Shown here one piece after another: positions 41,501 to 51,500 of a DNA stretch of 64,000 bases. The position numbers were made by a program, and so were the translations under genes. Position 1 is the first letter of the stretch; each line of letters opens with the position of its first letter. Source of the DNA: Xanthomonas phaseoli pv. phaseoli. Its GTDB lineage: Bacteria > Pseudomonadota > Gammaproteobacteria > Xanthomonadales > Xanthomonadaceae. Location of the stretch: the NCBI GenBank assembly GCA_022749655.1, contig CP094243.1:3038001-3102000 (forward strand), read 5' to 3'. The notes beneath the pieces were generated by a model, which saw only the letters and a list, made by a program, of their open reading frames with translations, did not search any database and was not told the origin of the DNA.

Positions 41501-42774
41501 ATGGCGTTAGCAATCGGCTCGATCGAGCGAGCCACCATCAAATATCCAGGACTGAATCCGCGCAACACTAAGTTGATCGGCTGGGGTGCGGGACAGTTTT
41601 TTCGCGATTTCTATCCAGCGATCGCCCAGCAGTTGAATTTGCATTACACCATCTGCCCACGGCCTGAAAATCAGGGCACGACTGTCCATGGCCTTTCGGT
41701 CAGATCACCTTCGGCGCTGGAGGACGAATTGGTCGATGATGTGCTGATCGTCATCTTCTCCAATCACGCGGCGGAGGTAATGAACCAGATTGCAAAGGCA
41801 CATGGCCGCTTCCGCACGGTGCGTGCCGTCGATTGCGACGAGAGCAGCATTGCACTGCTGCAAGAATTGCAGGATTTCTCGCGCTTGTTGCCCCAACTGC
41901 ACCTGTCGCGCCAACTAACTAAGGCGGATACCGGAATCTTCGTGCAAGGACTCGCGTTCGACTTTACGCCCTTGGTGCTGGCCTGGAATCGCCTGCGTTT
42001 TCCTTGGACGTATCAGTGCATGGTGACCTGGGATCACCAACCAAGTGCGCTTCTGGACCGCTGCAGGCCCTGGCTGGATGAGCTGATCTTGGTGCCTCAG
42101 CCGGACAACCTGGGTCTGCAATACCGCAATGCGGTGCTGCGCTCCGCACGCCTGGGCGTGGAGCATCTGGCTGAGCAAGGTATCGACTTTGCGGTGCGTT
42201 GCCGTAGCGACAACGTGCTGACCGGCTCAACCCACGACGCAATCAATGTCCATTTTAGAGGCAAACGTAATCAAGGAAAGATCGCAATTTCTTTGGTAGG
42301 GGGTGTCGAAACATCCCGTTCCATTTCACCGAGAAAACTATGCTTGGTAGGACGCAAGACATGCTGGCATTGTGGTCGATCCCAGAGGATCCGCGACCAG
42401 CAAATTATGCGGACGCCGAATTCTCTCCAATGAACGAACTTACACCCAATCGTCATTTTCGAGAAATAAGCCAATACACATTCGAATCCTTTTTGTGGGA
42501 GAACTACGCGCGCCGGCTTGGCTTCCCGTCAGAAACCCTGGTGGATAGCTATCGTTTTGCGCAGTCGAGACTGCTCGCGCTAGAGCCTCACCTGAGCTGG
42601 TCGTCGTTGAAGTTCACCCCTTTATTCAATGTGGCTCGTGACACTAGCTACGGTTTCTCGATGGACTTATGGAACCGGCTATTTACCGACAGCGATGCAG
42701 TGCTGGAGGCTGCCGAGGCAGTCAGCCGGCTGAATCTTAACTCCACCGATTTTTGGCAAGGCAGAGTCGGCTGA
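41501..42774 (+). pseudogene. WavE-like glycan synthesis protein, frame broken once
   Basis: The reconstructed product is about 424 aa. The N-terminal region resembles a nucleotide-binding domain (KLIGWGAGQFFRDFY). The C-terminal portion resembles the WavE family, with DFAVRCRSDNVLTG and NIPFHFTEKTMLGRTQDML, then YTFESFLWENYARRLGF. The frame breaks at 42299-42303, where a run of five Gs should be six to join SLVGG to CRNIPFHF. WavE proteins take part in lipopolysaccharide core or surface-glycan synthesis; the exact reaction is unknown. Moderately low GC, with the kdsB-like gene 43 bp downstream. Confidence 0.65.
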
Positions 42775-42817
42775 GCCGCCCTCGCTGCTCAACGCCATCG
42801 GTTGCCAGGAGGCTTGT

Positions 42818-43567
42818 ATGACTTACGCCATCATCATCCCCGCGCGGCGCGACTCTTCGCGACTGCCCGGAAAACCGTTGATCGAACTGGGCGGCGTGCC
42901 CATGATCGTGCGCACCTATCAACAGTGCGCCAAGGCGGCGCCGGCCGAGCACATTCTGGTCGCCACCGATTGCGATGTGATTCAACGTACCTGCGCAAAG
43001 GCTGGCATCCGCACCCTGATGACCTCCAGTGACTGTCTGACCGGCACCGATCGTGTCGCCGAGGTCGCGCAGCAGCTCGATGTGGACAGCTACATCAATG
43101 TGCAAGGCGATGACCCGCTATTCAATCCGCAAGACGTGCGCTTGCTGATCGACGCTGCATTAGCGGCGCCGAATGATGTGATCAACGGTTACTGCCCGGT
43201 GACTAACATCGACGAGTTCCGTAATCCGAGCGTCCCCAAGGTGGTCGTGCGTCCGGACGGGCGTCTACTGTACATGTCGCGTGCGGCGATCCCGATCACC
43301 AAGCAAGGCGAATTCCGGCGCGCATGGCGGCAGGTCTGCGCGTATGCATTTCCGAAGCGGGCATTGCAAGCGTTTGCTTCTGTGACGTCCAAGACCACGC
43401 TGGAAGAGATCGAAGACATCGAGATCCTGCGTTTTCTGGAATTGGGCTTCGAGGTGCGTATGGTGCAGATGAGCAACCAATCGATCGCGGTAGATACCCC
43501 GGCTGATGTCGTGCGGGTGGAAGCGGCGCTGCGCATGATGCAGCTCAGCGAGCAGAACGCGCCATGA
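42818..43567 (+). CDS. KdsB-like CMP-sugar cytidylyltransferase
   Basis: A 249-aa nucleotidyltransferase. The N-terminal signature IIIPARRDSSRLPGKPLIELGG binds CTP, and YINVQGDDPLFNP carries the metal-binding Asp. PSVPKVVVRPDGRLLYMSRA and the C-terminal VDTPADVVRVE follow KdsB. The family makes CMP-Kdo for LPS; the position inside a flagellin island suggests activation of a Kdo-like or other nonulosonate-type acid for the filament glycan. AGGAGG lies 6-7 bases before the ATG. Its stop overlaps the next ATG. Confidence 0.85.
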   Translation: MTYAIIIPARRDSSRLPGKPLIELGGVPMIVRTYQQCAKAAPAEHILVATDCDVIQRTCAKAGIRTLMTSSDCLTGTDRVAEVAQQLDVDSYINVQGDDPLFNPQDVRLLIDAALAAPNDVINGYCPVTNIDEFRNPSVPKVVVRPDGRLLYMSRAAIPITKQGEFRRAWRQVCAYAFPKRALQAFASVTSKTTLEEIEDIEILRFLELGFEVRMVQMSNQSIAVDTPADVVRVEAALRMMQLSEQNAP

Positions 43568-44307
43568 CCCAGGATACAATGCCCCACACACAGCCCGGCA
43601 TGCATTCGCCCATCTGTGGCACTTCCGATCTCAGAAATGAAGAGCATGCACAGGCGTATTCGCCTCGCCGGTTCTTCGACCAATTACTGGCAACGGATGC
43701 ACCAGTCGTGCTGGACGTGGGCGCGCATCGCGGCGAGTCGATCCGGTATTTCAAATCGATCTATCCGAATTCCCAGCTGTATTCGTTCGAGCCGGATCCG
43801 CAGAACTTTGCCGCGCTAGAAGACGTGGCCGCGCAATTTGGCAGCAAAGCCGTGTGCGTGGCGCTAGGCGAGAACGAAGAGATCAGTCCTTACTACCGGC
43901 AAGGCATCTCGCACCTGGGTGGACTACTGCCGATCAACGCGGATTCCAGCGACTCGCTTGGGTATGCGCGCCAAGCGTCGAATGAGCAGATTGCAGTCAG
44001 CAAGACCACCCTCGACAACGCATGCGCCGAACTGGGGATTTCCCATGTGCATATCCTAAAGATCGATGTGCAGGGGTTCGAGCGTCAAGTGCTCGAGGGC
44101 GCGACGGCGCTCCTGCGGCACACCGACTGCGCAGTGATCGAAATCGGACTGTACGACTTCTATGGCAGGACGACCAGCTTCGTCGAAGTCGTCAACTTGA
44201 TGCACGCGGCCGGATTTTCGCTATGGGACATCGCCAAGCTGTCTAAGAACCCGAAGAGCTTGCGCACTGACTGGATCGAGGTGGTGTATCGCAAGGACTC
44301 CGTATAG
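43564..44307 (+). CDS. FkbM-family SAM-dependent methyltransferase
   Basis: A 247-aa methyltransferase. The SAM-binding region reads PVVLDVGAHRGESIRYF and LYSFEPDPQNFAAL, with VSKTTLDNACAELG, ILKIDVQGFERQVLEGA and VIEIGLYDFY downstream, in FkbM order. The start overlaps the kdsB-like stop (ATGA), so the two are co-translated. It probably O-methylates the glycan. It is the last intact plus-strand gene before the scrambled patch at 44.5-48.5 kb. Confidence 0.88.
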   Translation: MTQDTMPHTQPGMHSPICGTSDLRNEEHAQAYSPRRFFDQLLATDAPVVLDVGAHRGESIRYFKSIYPNSQLYSFEPDPQNFAALEDVAAQFGSKAVCVALGENEEISPYYRQGISHLGGLLPINADSSDSLGYARQASNEQIAVSKTTLDNACAELGISHVHILKIDVQGFERQVLEGATALLRHTDCAVIEIGLYDFYGRTTSFVEVVNLMHAAGFSLWDIAKLSKNPKSLRTDWIEVVYRKDSV

Positions 44308-44489
44308 CTGCAAGATTCTCCATGGCAATGCGCGCAACGGAGTGCCGCCGCCGGGTCAGTTGCCGCCTTCTGCACCAACGGCGCGCTTGTTGCGTCTTCG
44401 GCTAGGCTGAGCACGCCCAGGTTCGCCACCCATCGGCGCAATGTGGAGCCTCCCCCTTTTCACGCTCCTGTCGCCGCGCGCCGTGGATG

Positions 44490-44740
44490 CACCTTTGGAC
44501 TGTTCAAGACGCTCAATAACCGCTGACTTCGAACGCCCTGGTTAGCTTCGTCATGCCGACCTTCAAGCTGCGCCATTTCGCGCAGGCGCTGGACAGCGTG
44601 CCTATGCAGCACTGCAGCTGGTGATCTTGATGCCAATGCCAATGGCGCCACTGAGGCGGTGCTGGAGTCCAAGTTGCTGGTAACGCCCTTCTCCGTTCGC
44701 TACCAGCAACCAGCCGAGCACTGGCTATTAGGGTTATATC
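44490..44740 (+). pseudogene. degenerate remnant of the N-terminus of the large glycosyltransferase
   Basis: Sequence from about 44519 onward is clearly related to 48551-48780: shared strings include GTTAGC, TCGTCATGCCGACCT, TTCGCGCAGGC, CTGGACAGCGTGC and GCAGCTGGTGATCT-like stretches. The start codon is changed (CTG for ATG) and several indels destroy the frame. It covers only the first ~70 codons of the GT2 domain. It is a dead partial duplicate that now flanks the phage-like gene on the far side from the intact glycosyltransferase. Confidence 0.75.
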
Positions 44741-45723
44741 GATTTCCAGAAGGAAGTATGAAAAATAGGCTGGCAGCGGATCAGCTTCGCAAATCACCGG
44801 GCTGAAGGAGCAATGCCGGCCCTCAGGAGTTAGTAGCTTTCATAAGATCCATTATCAAGAATAACTCCCGCCAGTATTCACGTATCCAGCCACACTTCCT
44901 GGAAAAGCACTCGGACCCTTCCCATTCACCCAGATCACACCATTTGCATTGATTCCATACCGCGCACCTGTGGCTGCTCCGGAAAACGTAAATGTTGCGT
45001 CACCACCATTTATACTACCCACGCGGCCAGCGTTAGCGAAGGCATTAGTGAAGGCCGGCGTACTTATCAAGGTAACGGTGATGCTACGGAGAACGAGTTG
45101 ACCGCCGTCGAATACCCCATAATGGCAAACACCACCTCCCGTGATACTGTAGTTGCCTGCGACGTAGCAGACGCCATTCCCTGTGACAACTATTTGGGAA
45201 CCCGTCATCGCTGCGAACACATGCCCACCCTGGAAAGTACACGACGCCCTATAACTAATCACTATGCCGTTTGCTGTGGAACCTCCCCCAAAAGCGAAGC
45301 CAGAGATCTGAACTGTACTGCCAGCATCCACCACGAGCACCCACCCCGTGGTGTTGCGCCAAATAGCAGATGAGCTACCTACAAACCGCACGACGCCACC
45401 TGTCACGTTGCCCATCGAAACATTTTCTACATAAGTCCCGTCTGCGACATTAATAGATACTGTATATCCACATAGCGAATAGCGTGCTCTCACCACATTG
45501 ACAGCACGCTGGATGGTCTGAAATGCCGTCGCAGCGCTTAAGGAAACTCTGAACAATCCGTCCTGATCTGCCACAATCGATCATCGACCCGAGTAGACGA
45601 TTTCGATGCAGCTGACCTTCGGCGACGCGGAGTACGACGGCAAGCGCAAGCGGACGCGGCGTGAGGTGTTTTTGGCCGAGATGGAGGGTAATCCCCCACT
45701 TCTAGCGGTCGCCAGAAGTGGAG

Positions 45724-46551
45724 CTAAGCGGCCATCGCCAACTTCATGGCAGGCGTGATGCCGCCGAGCGCCATATTCGGACGCTCGTGGTTGTACGTCC
45801 ATAGCCAGCGGGTGGCTTTGTCCTGCACCTGGTCGATGGTGTCGAACAGGGTTTGGGCGAGCCAGGCGTAGCGGATGGTGCGGTTGTAGCGTTCAACGTA
45901 GGCGTTCTGCTGTGGCTTGCCCGGCTGGATGTGCTCGACCCGGATGCCATGCCGCTGCGCCCAGGACAGCAACGCGCCACTGATGTATTCAGGGCCGTTG
46001 TCGCAGCGGATCACGGCGGGCTTGCCGCGCCACTCGATGATCTGCTCCAGCGATCGGATCACACGGGCTGACGGCAGCGACAGGTCGACCTCGATCCCCA
46101 GCCCCTCGCGATTGAAGTCGTCGAGCACATTGAACAGCCGGAAGCTGCGGCCGTCGGCCAACTGGTCGTGCATGAAGTCCATCGACCAGACCTGGTTGAT
46201 AGCCTCCGGCACCGCCAGAGGCTCGGGCCGCTCACGCACCAGCCGCTTCCTCGGCTTGATCCGCAGGTTCAACTCCAGCTCGCGGTAGATCCGGTAGACC
46301 CGCTTGTGATTCCAGCCAAAGCCCTTCACGTTGCGCAGGTACAGGTAGCACAGGCCAAAGCCCCAGTCGCGATGGGCGGTCGTCAGGCGGATCAGCCAGT
46401 CGGCGATCCGGGCGTTCTGCTCGCTGGCCTTGGCCTGGTAACGGAAGCAGGTCTCGCTCACCGCGAAGGCCTGGCAGGCGTGGCGGATGTTCGTACGCCC
46501 GCTCGTGACTGCCGATTGGGCCATCTCGCGTCGCTGAGATGGCCTCACCAT
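45724..46551 (-). CDS. IS3-family transposase OrfB
   Basis: A 275-aa catalytic subunit with an HTH_21-like start and an rve integrase core. The DDE residues are in [11 protein letters not shown] (Asp), [12 protein letters not shown] (Asp) and [13 protein letters not shown] (Glu). It begins at ATG 46551, directly at a run of seven Ts (46551-46557; seven As on the coding strand) near the end of orfA. This is the usual -1 frameshift site that yields the OrfAB transposase. Confidence 0.9.
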   Translation of the reverse strand: MVRPSQRREMAQSAVTSGRTNIRHACQAFAVSETCFRYQAKASEQNARIADWLIRLTTAHRDWGFGLCYLYLRNVKGFGWNHKRVYRIYRELELNLRIKPRKRLVRERPEPLAVPEAINQVWSMDFMHDQLADGRSFRLFNVLDDFNREGLGIEVDLSLPSARVIRSLEQIIEWRGKPAVIRCDNGPEYISGALLSWAQRHGIRVEHIQPGKPQQNAYVERYNRTIRYAWLAQTLFDTIDQVQDKATRWLWTYNHERPNMALGGITPAMKLAMAA

Positions 46552-46811
46552 TTTTTTGCGAGCGCTTCCTTCAGCAGGTCGGTACTGAGCTGCGCCTCGG
46601 CGTACATCTTCTTGAGCCGGCGGTTCTCCTCCTCCAGCTCCTTCATGCGCGCGACCATGGACACGTCCATGCCGCCGAACTTGCTGCGCCACTTGTAGAA
46701 CGTGGCCGAGCTGATGCCGTGCTCGCGGCACAGCTCCGGCACGGGCGCACCGGCCTGGGCCTGCTTGAGCACGGCGATGATCTGGCTGTCGGTAAAGCGG
46801 GACTTCTTCAT
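46545..46811 (-). CDS. IS3-family transposase OrfA
   Basis: An 88-aa DNA-binding subunit. [20 protein letters not shown] is the HTH_Tnp_1 start, [20 protein letters not shown] is the helix-turn-helix, and a leucine zipper ([20 protein letters not shown]) follows. Start 46811 has GAGG upstream. It overlaps orfB by 7 bp at the A7 slippery sequence. Confidence 0.9.
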   Translation of the reverse strand: MKKSRFTDSQIIAVLKQAQAGAPVPELCREHGISSATFYKWRSKFGGMDVSMVARMKELEEENRRLKKMYAEAQLSTDLLKEALAKKW

Positions 46812-48134
46812 GGAACCTCCTCGAGAAAGGATACGAGAAAATTCCACTTCTGGCGTCTGCTAATGGGCGGGGGATTACCGGAGCAGGTCGTGCCGTGGAA
46901 GGAGCTGCTGGGGCTGATCGAGCCGCACTATCCGAAGTCGGGGCAACCGGGACGACAGCCGTATCGGCTGGAGACGATGCTGCGCATCCACTTTTTGCAG
47001 CAGTGGTATGCATTGAGCGATCCATCGGCGGAAGAAGCCTTGTACGACACGGTGTCGATGCGCCGTTTCGCCAAGATCGGCGGGCTGGATGAGGTGCCGG
47101 ACGAGACGACGATTCTCAACTTTCGCCATCTGCTGGAGCAGCACGATTGGCGCGCAAGCTGTTCAATCGGGTGAACGCGCATCTGTCGCGCAAGGGTCAG
47201 AGCCTGCGCGGCGGGACGATTGTGGATGCCACGATTATCTCTGCGCCCAGTTCGACCAAGAACAAGGACGGTGAGCGCGATCCGGAGATGCGCCAGACCA
47301 AGAAGGGCAACCAATACTTCTTCGGGATGAAGGCGCACATTGGAGTGGATGATGAATCCGGCCTAGTGCACCACGTGGAATGCACGGCAGCCAACGTGGC
47401 GGACATCACGCAAGCGCACAAGCTGCTGCATGGCAAGGAAGACACGGTGTGTGGGGACAGCGGCTACACCGGGCTTGAGAAGCGCGATGAGATCAAGGGC
47501 AAGCGCAAGCTACGCTACCTGATCGCGGAGAAGCCCTCGAAGCTGAAGCAGATCAAGAACAAGCGCGAACTGAAGTTGGCCAAGCGCTGGGAGCACACCA
47601 AGGCCAGCCTGCGTGCGAAGGTGGAACATCCGTTTCGGGTGATCAAGCGCCAGTTTGGCTATGCCAAGGTGCGCTATCGCGGCCTGGTCAAAAACACCGC
47701 GCAGGTGCTGACGCTCTTTGCGCTGTCGAACCTGTGGCTGAAGCGGAAGCAGTTGATGCCTGCCGTTGGGAAGTTGTGCCTGTAATGGGGAGAACGCCCC
47801 GAGAATGCGCTGGAAACAGCGAAAAACCGAAGGTGTGAGCGTAGTCAGCGCTACCGATGCGGGTCGACGCATCCTCTGGCCGCATTGATCAGACCATCCT
47901 TAACCCATCATTGGAATCGCTACCCGTGCTGGAAACGTACAAAGACAAATCCTGAGTCAAGGCAATTGCGTAAGTGACGTAGCTATTCGCGCTAGTACCC
48001 ATCGCGAACCGACCTTCATCGCTGATGAAATACGGCTCGCTTGCAGCGAGTTCACCGGCTGTCGCAGCAGCATCAAACTGTGCGCGCGTCCCGCGCTTCA
48101 CATAAATATTGGCGCCCGAGATTGCATCCGACAT

Positions 48135-48550
48135 AACATGAAACTCCTTAAATAGTTAGTTCATAGCTACATTAATTTCTACATTAATTTAAGATTACGT
48201 GAAAATTATTAGTGTGAATCTGGAACTTTTGAATCAACAATCCTTCCAGTGGCGGATATTGTCTTGACCTTGAACACTCCAGCAGCGGCTAGCGGCCTCG
48301 TCAAATTAGCATTGGGATCGATCGATTTTTGAGAGCCAGCCCTCATTTGAAGGTCGGCATCGGAGCGGCCACTCGCGCACCCGCGCATTTCAGGCTTGGC
48401 TGAAGTCGGCCCCTCACGCCAGACAGCCGAAATAGGCATGTTCCAAGTGGAAGCTCGCGCTCGCGACGATGCCTGTATACGTTTGGTTGCCGCAGCCCCG
48501 ACAATGCTATGAATTCCAGTTCCCCAACCCTCGAACACGGTCAGCCCTGC
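48135..48550. other. region between tail-like gene and glycosyltransferase
   Basis: A 416-bp lower-GC stretch. A minus-strand frame at 48209-48538 (GTG start, about 109 residues, with MPISAVWREG and a KVKTISATGRIVD end) has some coding character and could be the decayed 3' end of another phage-type gene, but I cannot identify it. A run of short AT-rich direct repeats (ACATTAATTT) occurs at about 48170-48190. I see no promoter for the glycosyltransferase. Confidence 0.4.
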
Positions 48551-51500
48551 ATGACTTCCACCACCCTAGTTAGCATCGTCATGCCGACCTACAAGCCGCG
48601 CTACTTCGCGCAGGCACTGGACAGCGTGCTGGCGCAGACTTACCCGGCGCTGGAGCTGGTGATCTGCGACGACAATGGCGATGGCGCGATCGAGTCTCTC
48701 CTGGCGCCGCGCCTGTCGTCCGCTCCCTTCCCGATCCGCTACTACCGCAACCCGACGCGGCTGGGCGAACTCGGCAGCACCATCAAGGGCATCGGGCTGG
48801 CGCAGGGCGAGTACGTCAAGTTTCTGCACGACGACGACGTGTTGCAGCCGGACTGCGTCGCGCAGCTGGTGGAAGCGATCGAGCGCAACCCGGGCACGGC
48901 GATGGCGTCCTCGCGGCGTCAACGCATCGACGACGATGGCGCGCCGTTGCCGGACATTCTGGCCACCAGCTTTCCGTTCGACGACGACGTGCTGATCGAT
49001 GGGCCGGAACTGGTGTCGTTCCTGTCCGACCACGCCATCAACTTCATCGGCGAGCCCAGCTGCGTGCTGTGCCGGCGCGCCGACCTGGTGGCATTGGGCG
49101 ACACGCTGATGATGTTGAACGGCAAGCCGATCCATTGGGTGGGCGATCTGGCGATCTACGTCAAGCTGCTACGCCACGGCAACCTGGCGTTTCTGGCCTG
49201 CCCGCTCACGCGCTTCCGCGTGTCCAGCGCGCAGTTCAGCCAGGCCGGCCGCGATCAGGTCGGGGTCGGCGATCAGGGGCATGAGGACCTGCGCCAAGGC
49301 ATCCGCCAGCTCGGTTGGCGGCGCGAGAGCGGCGACAACCGGCAGGTGCGCGTGGCGCCGCTCAGCCCGCACAAGGCGCGGGTGTTCAAGTCGGTGGATC
49401 TGGTCAATGCGCTGATGCGCAGCGCCGGCATGACCGAACAAGTGTCGCCGGCCACCTGGCTGGGCGTGCGGCACCCCAGCGATGTGCAGCGCGCGTTGAT
49501 CGATGCGCGCCTGCAGGCGCATGCCGGCGGGCCACGGATTGCGGTGATGCTGATCGACCGCGATGGCGATACCCAGGCCGTGGCCGCTACGCTGGCCAGC
49601 CTGCAGGCGCCCAACAGCTATCCAAACCAGCAGACCTGGGTGCTCAGCACCTCGCCGGCGCAGGTCGGCGACGCCGAACGCGGGGTGCTGATCGACAACG
49701 ACGGCCTGGTGCCGGCACTCAATCAGGCCATTGCCGCGCAGCGGGAGATCGACTGGGTGTTGCTGGTCGATGCCGGTGCCGTGTTCACCCTCAGCGGGCT
49801 GACCGTGGTGGCGTTGGGCCTGCTCGCGCTGCCGGATACCTGCCAGGCGGTGTACGCGGACGAAGTGGTGGCGCTGGACGACCGCCAACTGGGGCTGGCG
49901 CTGCGGCCAGCGCTGTACCTGGACGCGTTGCTGAGCGCACCTTCCACGCTGTCGCGGCACTGGCTGTTCCGCCAGACCACGCTGGTGGCCGATGGCGGAT
50001 TTCCGCCAGGTCCGGGCGCGGCCTTCGAGCTGAATTACCAGTTGGGTCTGGTCGAACGCCACGGGCTGGCAGGTGTGCAGCATATCGCCGAGCCGCTGCT
50101 GGCGGCCTCCTCCCAAACCCGGCACGGCGATGTCGACGAACACCAGGCCATTGCGCGTCATCTCGCTGCACGCAGTTATGTGGACGCGCAGGTGCACAGC
50201 GCCGGCCCTGGCCGTCATGCGCTGGAGTACCGGCATGCGCAGCAGCCCTTGGTGAGCATTCTGGTGCTGGTCGATGGCCGGCTGGCGCAGGTGCAGCGCT
50301 GTCTGGAGAGCATCCTGGCCAACACGGCGTACCCGCACTACGAAGTGCTGCTGCTGGACCGCGCCAGCAGCCAGCCGGAATTGCGCGACTGGCTGGCCGG
50401 CATCGATGCGTTGGGGATGCAACAAATCCGTGTGCTGCGCTTTGCCGCCGAGCCGTCGCGCGAAGCAGTCTGCAATGCCGCCGCCGAGCATGCGCGTGGG
50501 GACGTGCTGCTGTGGCTGGCCGCAGGCGCGGCAGTGATGAAGGCATACTGGCTGGAGCAGTTGCTCAACCACGCACTGCGGCCGGAGGTGGGCGCGGTGG
50601 CCGGCAAGCTGCTGCGCGGCGATGGCACCGTGCACCATGCCGGCCTGCTGCTGGGCCTGGGGGCGCCGGTGGCACGCGCGTTCGAAGGCAGTGCCTTCGA
50701 CGACTCCGGTTACCTGCAACGCCTGCAGCTGGACCAGAACTACGCCGCGCTGAGTGGCGAGTGCCTGATGCTGCCGCGCCAGCTGTTCCTGGACGCGGGC
50801 GGTTTTGCGCTTGAGCCGGAACTGGCGCCGTGGAGCGATGCGGACCTGTGCCTGCGCCTGCATCAGGCCGGCTACCTCAATGTGTTCGCAGCGCGCGCGC
50901 AACTACTGATCGACCCGCTGGACGCGCCTGCCGCCACCGCGCTGGACGAAGAAGCGATGTATGCGCGGTGGCTGCCGGTGATGGCCAACGACCCGGCCTA
51001 TAACCCGGGGTTTTCGCTGGACCCCGGCGCCGGCTTCCAGCTGGCCGACCCGCGCGCCAGTTGGCGGCCGTTGCAGTCGTGGCGTCCGCTACCGAGCGTG
51101 ATCGCGCTGCCGGCCGATATCGAGGGCTGCGGCCACTACCGGGTGATCCAGCCGCTGCGCGCCTTGCGCGAGGCCGGAATGGCCGAAGGGGTATTGTTCA
51201 ACGGCTATCTGGAGATAAGCGAGCTGGCGCGCCAGGATCCCGACGTGGTGATCCTGCAACGCCAGGTCGGCGAAGCGCGGCTGGAGGCGATGCGGCGGAT
51301 GAAGGCGCTGTCGCGCGCCTTCAAGGTCTATGAGCTGGACGACTACCTGCCCAATCTGCCGCTGAAGAACGCCCACCGCGAGCATATGCCCAAGGACATC
51401 CTCAAGACGGTGCGGCGCGGGCTGGGCATGGTGGACCGCTTCGTGGTCTCCACCCCTGCCCTGGCCGAGGCGTTCGCCGGGTTGCACAGCGATATCCGGG

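Larger units (their letters stand above)
45687..46879 (-). mobile_element. IS3-family (IS407-group) insertion sequence
   Basis: A 1,193-bp element with perfect outer ends GGTAATCCCCC/GGGGGATTACC and a 4-bp target duplication GGAG (45683-45686 and 46880-46883), characteristic of the IS407 group. It carries orfA and orfB on the minus strand and looks complete. It resembles IS1404-type elements of Xanthomonas; the exact name is not assigned. Confidence 0.93.
45606..47785 (+). pseudogene. IS5-family transposase, disrupted
   Basis: The first 27 codons (45606-45686, MQLTFGDAEYDGKRKRTRRE) are separated from the rest (from about 46880) by the inner IS3-family element. The distal part also has a one-base deletion at 47147-47148 (TT for TTT), which shifts the frame before KLFNRVNAHLSR. 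The remaining sequence encodes the same protein as the intact copy. Confidence 0.93.
45542..47899 (+). mobile_element. IS5-family copy 2, interrupted by an IS3-family element
   Basis: The same element as 24467-25628 but in opposite orientation, flanked by a TTAA target duplication (45538-45541 and 47900-47903). Its length equals 1,162 plus 1,193 (the inner IS) plus 4 (target duplication) minus 1 (a lost T at 47147-47148). It is therefore a dead copy, although both ends are intact and could be mobilised in trans. Confidence 0.95.
44855..48134 (-). pseudogene. phage tail-fibre/spike-like protein gene, split by IS5
   Basis: Two minus-strand pieces, 47900-48134 and 44855-45537, join in frame once the IS5 copy and one TTAA duplicate are removed, giving about 305 aa. 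The N-terminal piece starts MSDAISGANIYVKRGTRAQF and reads EPYFISDEGRFAMG and YVSSTGSDSNDG. The second continues LSAATAFQTIQRAVNVV and then has beta-helix-like repeats rich in Gly, Val, Ser and Asn. This is the pattern of phage tail spikes that bind surface glycans. No other phage genes are recognisable nearby. Base composition is lower in GC than the neighbouring fli genes. Confidence 0.8.

Noticed and set aside
48209..48538. A ~109-residue minus-strand frame before the glycosyltransferase.
   Set aside because: It has some coding character but no recognisable domain, uses a GTG start inside the opposite gene's 5' region and has no ribosome binding site; noted only as a possible remnant.
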